In this document: positions 60,547-64,000 of the stretch, in pieces
Position numbering within the stretch: the first letter of the stretch is position 1
How the letters are laid out: each line of letters starts with the position of its first letter
Origin: Limnochordaceae bacterium
GTDB lineage: Bacteria; Bacillota; Limnochordia; Limnochordales; Geochordaceae
Assembly (NCBI GenBank): GCA_014896295.1
Contig: JADBKR010000007.1
Span: 248,001-312,000 of the forward strand
Length of the DNA: 64,000 nt
Reading direction: 5' to 3'
Notes under the pieces: model-generated
What the model was told of the DNA's origin: nothing
Seen by the model: only the letters and a program-made list of their open reading frames with translations
Database searches by the model: none
Translations under genes and position numbers: made by a program

Positions 60547-61605
60547 GTGACCCCTTTGACCGCTTCCCGACACATGGAGCGCGCCGTCGCCCTTGCGGTC
60601 GTCACGCTCGTTACGATACTTGCGATCACGGGATCCGCCCGCTGCGCAGCGCCGGCCGATGCCTTCCTCCGCTCCCCTTCCCCCAGTCCCCGGGCCGAGG
60701 CCATGGGAAGTACGGGGGCGCCAGGCGACGATCGGCTGGCCGCCCTCTACTTCAACCCCGCCGCCCTGGCCGGCGGAGGATTCGCCGTGACGGTGGCCAC
60801 CGGGGCGGCCGCCCTCACCACTCCTTCCGGTCCCTCGTGGGATCCGGCCGGTCAGCTGCAGCAGATCCAGCGCCTCCTCGACCGGCCCGACACGACCGCG
60901 ACCCCGCTGGCGGCGCGCCTTTCCACCATGGCGGGCATCGGCTGGCAGGGGTCGGCGCTGGCCCTGATGGGCCAGGGCACCGCCCGGGTGGAGGATGGCC
61001 CTTCGGGTCTTTGGGGGCAGGTGCGGGTCCTGTCGGCCATCGGCCTGGGCGCCGGGTGGCAGGTGGACGCTCCGTGGCTTCCGGCCCGCGGCCTCGAAGG
61101 GTTCGTGGGGACGGCGCTGCGGGTGCTGCAGGTGCGCCAGGCCCGAAAGGAGACCGGCGATGCGGCCTGGCAGGCTCTCACGGGGTACGGGTACGCCTCC
61201 GACCTCGGGCTGCTCGTGCGCTGGCGCCGTTTTCTCGAACTGGGCCTCGCGGCTCGGGACGCGGCAGGCAGCGTGGCCTGGCAGGGCGCCGGGGGAGCGA
61301 GCGTCGGCACGACGAGCTGGCTTTTCCCGGCTGAAGGCCTGACCGTGGACGTGGCCCTCATCGGCCCCCCCGTCGCGGCTGCCCGCTGGCAGGGGGACGG
61401 CTCTTGGGGGGTCGGGGTCGAGCAGTCCGTCTTCGGAGGGGTTGTGGCGCTGCGGGCCGGTTACCGCAAGGACGCCGTGCTCGGCCGCGCGAGCTCGGCC
61501 GGCGTGGGCCTGCGAGCCGGGCCTGTGCGGGCAGACGTCGCCGTGGTCATCCCCGAGACCGGCTCGGACCTCACGCTGACGGCGGGGGCTGGTCTGAAGT
61601 TTTGA
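60547..61605 (+). CDS. Putative outer-membrane beta-barrel protein ending in Phe
   Basis: A 352-residue exported protein. Signal peptide with ALAVVTLVTILAITGSAR (about residues 14-31). After it AALYFNPAALAGGG resembles the NPA motif of FadL/PorV-type barrels. The rest alternates in short amphipathic strands with Gly and Arg/Trp, and the final residues are TLTAGAGLKF. A terminal Phe is the classical recognition signal for outer-membrane assembly. The start is either GTG 60547 (GGGGAAAGG directly before it) or ATG 60574, which has no site. It overlaps the convergent GGDEF gene by 35 bases. Function unknown. Confidence 0.65.
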   Translation: MTPLTASRHMERAVALAVVTLVTILAITGSARCAAPADAFLRSPSPSPRAEAMGSTGAPGDDRLAALYFNPAALAGGGFAVTVATGAAALTTPSGPSWDPAGQLQQIQRLLDRPDTTATPLAARLSTMAGIGWQGSALALMGQGTARVEDGPSGLWGQVRVLSAIGLGAGWQVDAPWLPARGLEGFVGTALRVLQVRQARKETGDAAWQALTGYGYASDLGLLVRWRRFLELGLAARDAAGSVAWQGAGGASVGTTSWLFPAEGLTVDVALIGPPVAAARWQGDGSWGVGVEQSVFGGVVALRAGYRKDAVLGRASSAGVGLRAGPVRADVAVVIPETGSDLTLTAGAGLKF

Positions 61606-63148
61606 CGGGCGGCGGAGCGCCGCGCGGCTTGGAGCAGGTGATGCGCCCCTTGCCGGCCTGCTTCGAGGCGTACAGGGCCCGATCCACGCTCCACATGAGA
61701 TCGGTGCCCGTCTCGGCGCACTCGGGATAGCTCGCCACGCCGGCGCTGATGGTCGTGTACACCTTCTCGCCCGACTCCGTCACCAGGGGGGTGGATGCGA
61801 CCGCCGAGACGATGCGCTCGGCGACGCGCGTCGCTTCGTCCATGCGGGCCTCCGGCAGGATGACCACGAACTCGTCGCCGGCGTAACGGGTCACCACGTC
61901 CCCTGCCCGTACGCGGGTGCGGATGATGTCGGCGAGCAGGTTGAGGAACCGATCGCCCACCAGGTGCCCGTAGCGGTCGTTGACCTGTTTGAGGTCGTCC
62001 GAGTCGAACATGATCAGGCTCAACGGTCGCCCGGAGCGCCTGCAGCGGGCCAGCTCCTGCTCCAGGGTCTGCTGCAGCATCCGGGCATTGCCCAGGCCGG
62101 TCATCGGGTCGGTCAGGGCCAGCTCTGCCGTACGCTCGTACAGGCGGGCGTTTTGGACGTAGACCGCGGCCTGCCCGGCGATGGTGGCCAGGAGCTCGAA
62201 ATCTTCGGTCGTATAGGCCCGGGGCCGGTAAGACTGGGCGGAGATGGTGCCCAGCACCTTCCCCTCGAGCGTCATGGGAACGATGATGACGGACAGTGGC
62301 TCCTCCGGCGCGCCGATGATCCGCTTGCCCGGCACCGGGCGGGCCATCTCCTCCGGGCCACGGTTGAGGAACAGGGGCTTACCGGTCCGCACCACCTCCG
62401 CGGTGGGGCCCTCGTCGGCCGGGTACCGCTGGGCCGGGTACCGCATCCCTTTGTCGTAGATGAACGCCGCATGCAGCAGCTGGTGCTCTGCCTCGTAGAG
62501 CGCAATGATGAACGCGTCCGCGGACATGACCCGGGAGACCTCCCGGTGGATCGTCTCGAACAGCGGCTCCAGCTGCATGGGGCGCGCCATGGCCCGCGTG
62601 ATCTCGTGGAGGGTCGCCAGGTGCCGGGCTCGCTGGCGGCTCTGCGCCTCGGTCCTGGACGCCAGACGGCCGGCGAGCCACGCCTGCAGGACGGCGGCCC
62701 CCGTCCACAGCCCCAGGTGGAGCCCTCGGTAGTGAGCCACGGCCGTCCCGTTGCCGGCTCCCAACCACGCCTCCAGCCCCAGGAGCATCCATGCCCCGAG
62801 CACGGGCCCCCACGGGCGGGCGGGACTCAAGCGCAGCCCCCACGTGACGCCCCACAGCATCAGCCCGAGGGCCGCAGCCTCCGGGGCAAACGAGGCGGGC
62901 ACGAGGCGGGCGCCGCCGAGGATGCCAGCCAGGCTCGCGGCGGCGGCTCCCCATTCCCACGCGGCGTTCCTGGTGCGAATGCCCGCCCACGCCAGCAGAC
63001 CCGCCAGCGCGTATCCGGCGGCTACCACCAGCGGTGCAGGTCGCCCCTGGGCGGCCACCAGGAAGAGGGCCAGCACCGCCGTCGCCTCGCCCGCCAGGGC
63101 GCGCCAGTGCTCACGCCTCGTCCGGTGGGGACGAGCGCCCGCCAGCAC
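61571..63148 (-). CDS. Diguanylate cyclase with membrane and GAF domains
   Basis: A 525-residue signalling enzyme that would make cyclic di-GMP. The N-terminal 170 residues contain five to six hydrophobic segments. A GAF domain (about residues 180-330, VMSADAFIIALYEAEHQLL) is followed by the GGDEF domain with LTDPMTGLGNARML, the catalytic RYAGDEFVVILPEARM and a canonical inhibitory RxxD site (RAGD) five residues before. The active motif is AGDEF rather than GGDEF, a variant known to be functional. GTG start at 63148. It lies 23 bases after the HD-domain gene and may be cotranscribed. No EAL or HD-GYP partner is seen. Confidence 0.9.
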   Translation of the reverse strand: MLAGARPHRTRREHWRALAGEATAVLALFLVAAQGRPAPLVVAAGYALAGLLAWAGIRTRNAAWEWGAAAASLAGILGGARLVPASFAPEAAALGLMLWGVTWGLRLSPARPWGPVLGAWMLLGLEAWLGAGNGTAVAHYRGLHLGLWTGAAVLQAWLAGRLASRTEAQSRQRARHLATLHEITRAMARPMQLEPLFETIHREVSRVMSADAFIIALYEAEHQLLHAAFIYDKGMRYPAQRYPADEGPTAEVVRTGKPLFLNRGPEEMARPVPGKRIIGAPEEPLSVIIVPMTLEGKVLGTISAQSYRPRAYTTEDFELLATIAGQAAVYVQNARLYERTAELALTDPMTGLGNARMLQQTLEQELARCRRSGRPLSLIMFDSDDLKQVNDRYGHLVGDRFLNLLADIIRTRVRAGDVVTRYAGDEFVVILPEARMDEATRVAERIVSAVASTPLVTESGEKVYTTISAGVASYPECAETGTDLMWSVDRALYASKQAGKGRITCSKPRGAPPPVKTSDQPPPSA

Positions 63149-63171
63149 AACGAGTTGATCCCCCGGCCGCT

Positions 63172-64000
63172 TCAGCGTTCATCGGCCAGGATCCGGTCGG
63201 CGACCGCCTGCCTGCACTCCTCGGGGACGTACAGGTTCATCGCGCTGCGAGGCCTGGTGGCGACAGCACGAATGATCGCGCTCATCCGCGAGATCTCTTG
63301 GAGACGTCCAAACTCGTCCAGCGCGTAAATCGGCGCCTTGGCCGGCGGCTCACCTCCTTCGGTGTAGAAGTCGTACGCTACGTCCGACGTCCGGTCCACC
63401 AGGCAGTAGTAGTGGGGATTCCATCCTTTGCCTGCCACCACCTGCCTCGCCTGTCGCAGGCACTCGGGGTCGATGGCGGGCCGGGCCTGGCGAAAGACCG
63501 GCTTGAGCAAGCGCCGGTGCAAGAAGCGTGAGGCCATGTCCGACAGGATGGGGTCCGGATGCCGTGCCCACGTCTTGAGGGCGAAGAAGACGTCCACGTC
63601 GTCGACGGCCAGGTACTCGCCCAGGTCTGGCCGGCCTTCGAAGAAGGGCACCAGGGCGTCCGGCACGTCCCTGCCTGCCTCCAGGCGACCTGCGGCCCAT
63701 AGCTCCCGGGCACGATCCCAGGCCGCCCGCAGCACCAGGTCCTGCGCCCGGGTAGTCTTGTGGAAGTAGACCTGCCAGTACATGTAGTGGCGGGCCAGTA
63801 CGTATTCCTCGGCCGTGGGGATCCCTTTGTAGGAGAAGACCACCTGCCCCTGCGCCCAGGTCAGGGTGCTGATGAGCCGCTCGAGGTCGAATCGCCCGTA
63901 GAAGGCGCCTGTGTACAGCGCGTCTCGCAGCAGGTAGTCCATCCGGTCGACGTCGAGCTGGCTTGCCACCAGATGGTGCAGCCATCGGAGATCCCCGGGG
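63172..64000 (-). CDS. HD-superfamily phosphohydrolase, partial (YwfO-like)
   Basis: C-terminal part of a nucleotide phosphohydrolase related to Bacillus YwfO and other HD proteins of that group. The frame is open at the window edge; the first visible codons read LRWLHHLVASQLDVDRMDYL, typical of the conserved core of YwfO-like proteins and carrying a metal-binding Asp. RDALYTGAFYGRFDLERLI and a helical C-terminal domain follow, ending ECRQAVADRIL. The catalytic HD pair would lie beyond the right edge. A GTG at 63969 is internal and not the true start. Confidence 0.85.
   Translation of the reverse strand, partial: PGDLRWLHHLVASQLDVDRMDYLLRDALYTGAFYGRFDLERLISTLTWAQGQVVFSYKGIPTAEEYVLARHYMYWQVYFHKTTRAQDLVLRAAWDRARELWAAGRLEAGRDVPDALVPFFEGRPDLGEYLAVDDVDVFFALKTWARHPDPILSDMASRFLHRRLLKPVFRQARPAIDPECLRQARQVVAGKGWNPHYYCLVDRTSDVAYDFYTEGGEPPAKAPIYALDEFGRLQEISRMSAIIRAVATRPRSAMNLYVPEECRQAVADRILADER

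Noticed and set aside
1-64000. CRISPR arrays, insertion sequences, integrase or phage genes, rRNA operons
   Set aside because: No regularly spaced repeats, transposase motifs, terminal inverted repeats or rRNA signatures were seen on reading both strands.

Overview
The window is a strongly GC-rich chromosomal segment with no rRNA, tRNA, CRISPR array, insertion sequence or phage gene that I can see. Gene content points to a high-GC Bacillota lineage, most likely Limnochordia-like; this is inference, because no marker RNA is present. It carries a Bacillus-type late-competence/flagellar block (comFA, comFC, yvyF-like, flgM, flgN, flgK, flgL, fliW, csrA), Bacillus-type chemotaxis genes (cheC, cheD, fliY), degS/degU, a Spo0E-like phosphatase and an S-box riboswitch. 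It also encodes several secreted proteins that look like outer-membrane beta-barrels. That mix fits the diderm Bacillota, of which Limnochordales is a recognised member.

Layout. 1-7.5 kb (+ strand): 3' part of a DNA methyltransferase; a Tat-exported solute-binding protein with its ABC ATPase and two permeases (sugar type); ispG; a YitT-family membrane protein. 7.5-12.5 kb: a sensor kinase with a periplasmic haem-type CxxCH motif, an RRM protein with a long leader, a GH130 phosphorylase, flaG and a 3-methyladenine DNA glycosylase. 12.5-14 kb (+): an ArsB/NhaD-type permease. 14-30.3 kb (- strand): one long collinear run of comFC, yvyF-like, flgM, flgN, flgK, csrA, flgL, fliW, a small winged-helix gene, cheW, fliM, fliY, cheA, cheY, cheC, cheD, cheB, fapA-like and cheR, largely with overlapping stops and starts. 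30.5-38 kb (-): a cysteine synthase, comFA, a hexapeptide-repeat protein, a Gfo/Idh/MocA oxidoreductase and recD2. 38-41.7 kb (-): an orphan LuxR-type HTH remnant, degU, degS and MTA phosphorylase. 41.9-45.3 kb: a small + strand gene, then a three-gene operon (GT2 glycosyltransferase, LmbE-type deacetylase, distantly BshC-like protein). 45.4-51 kb (-): a three-gene secreted cassette (small subunit-like protein, Ig-like chaperone-like protein, 1284-residue Ig plus barrel protein). 51.3-54.2 kb (-): ahcY and metK under a SAM-I riboswitch. 54.2-58.6 kb (-): an M20 peptidase, a 2-hydroxyacid dehydrogenase, an HpaI-type aldolase and a DapB-like dehydrogenase. 58.7-64 kb: two barrel-like secreted proteins around a Spo0E-like gene, a GGDEF cyclase and the 3' part of an HD-domain phosphohydrolase.

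The genes connect in several ways. The motility run includes the CsrA/FliW post-transcriptional pair and FlgM, with two sigma-D-like promoters of identical geometry. metK, ahcY and MTA phosphorylase cover SAM synthesis and its two by-products. The secreted cassette and the barrel proteins suggest an outer membrane.

A caution for every reader: at least six otherwise well-conserved genes (ABC ATPase, sensor kinase, comFC, oxidoreductase, chaperone-like gene, metK) contain a single frameshift. Because metK is essential in most bacteria, base-indel errors in the sequence are the simplest explanation, and those genes are annotated here across the shift.
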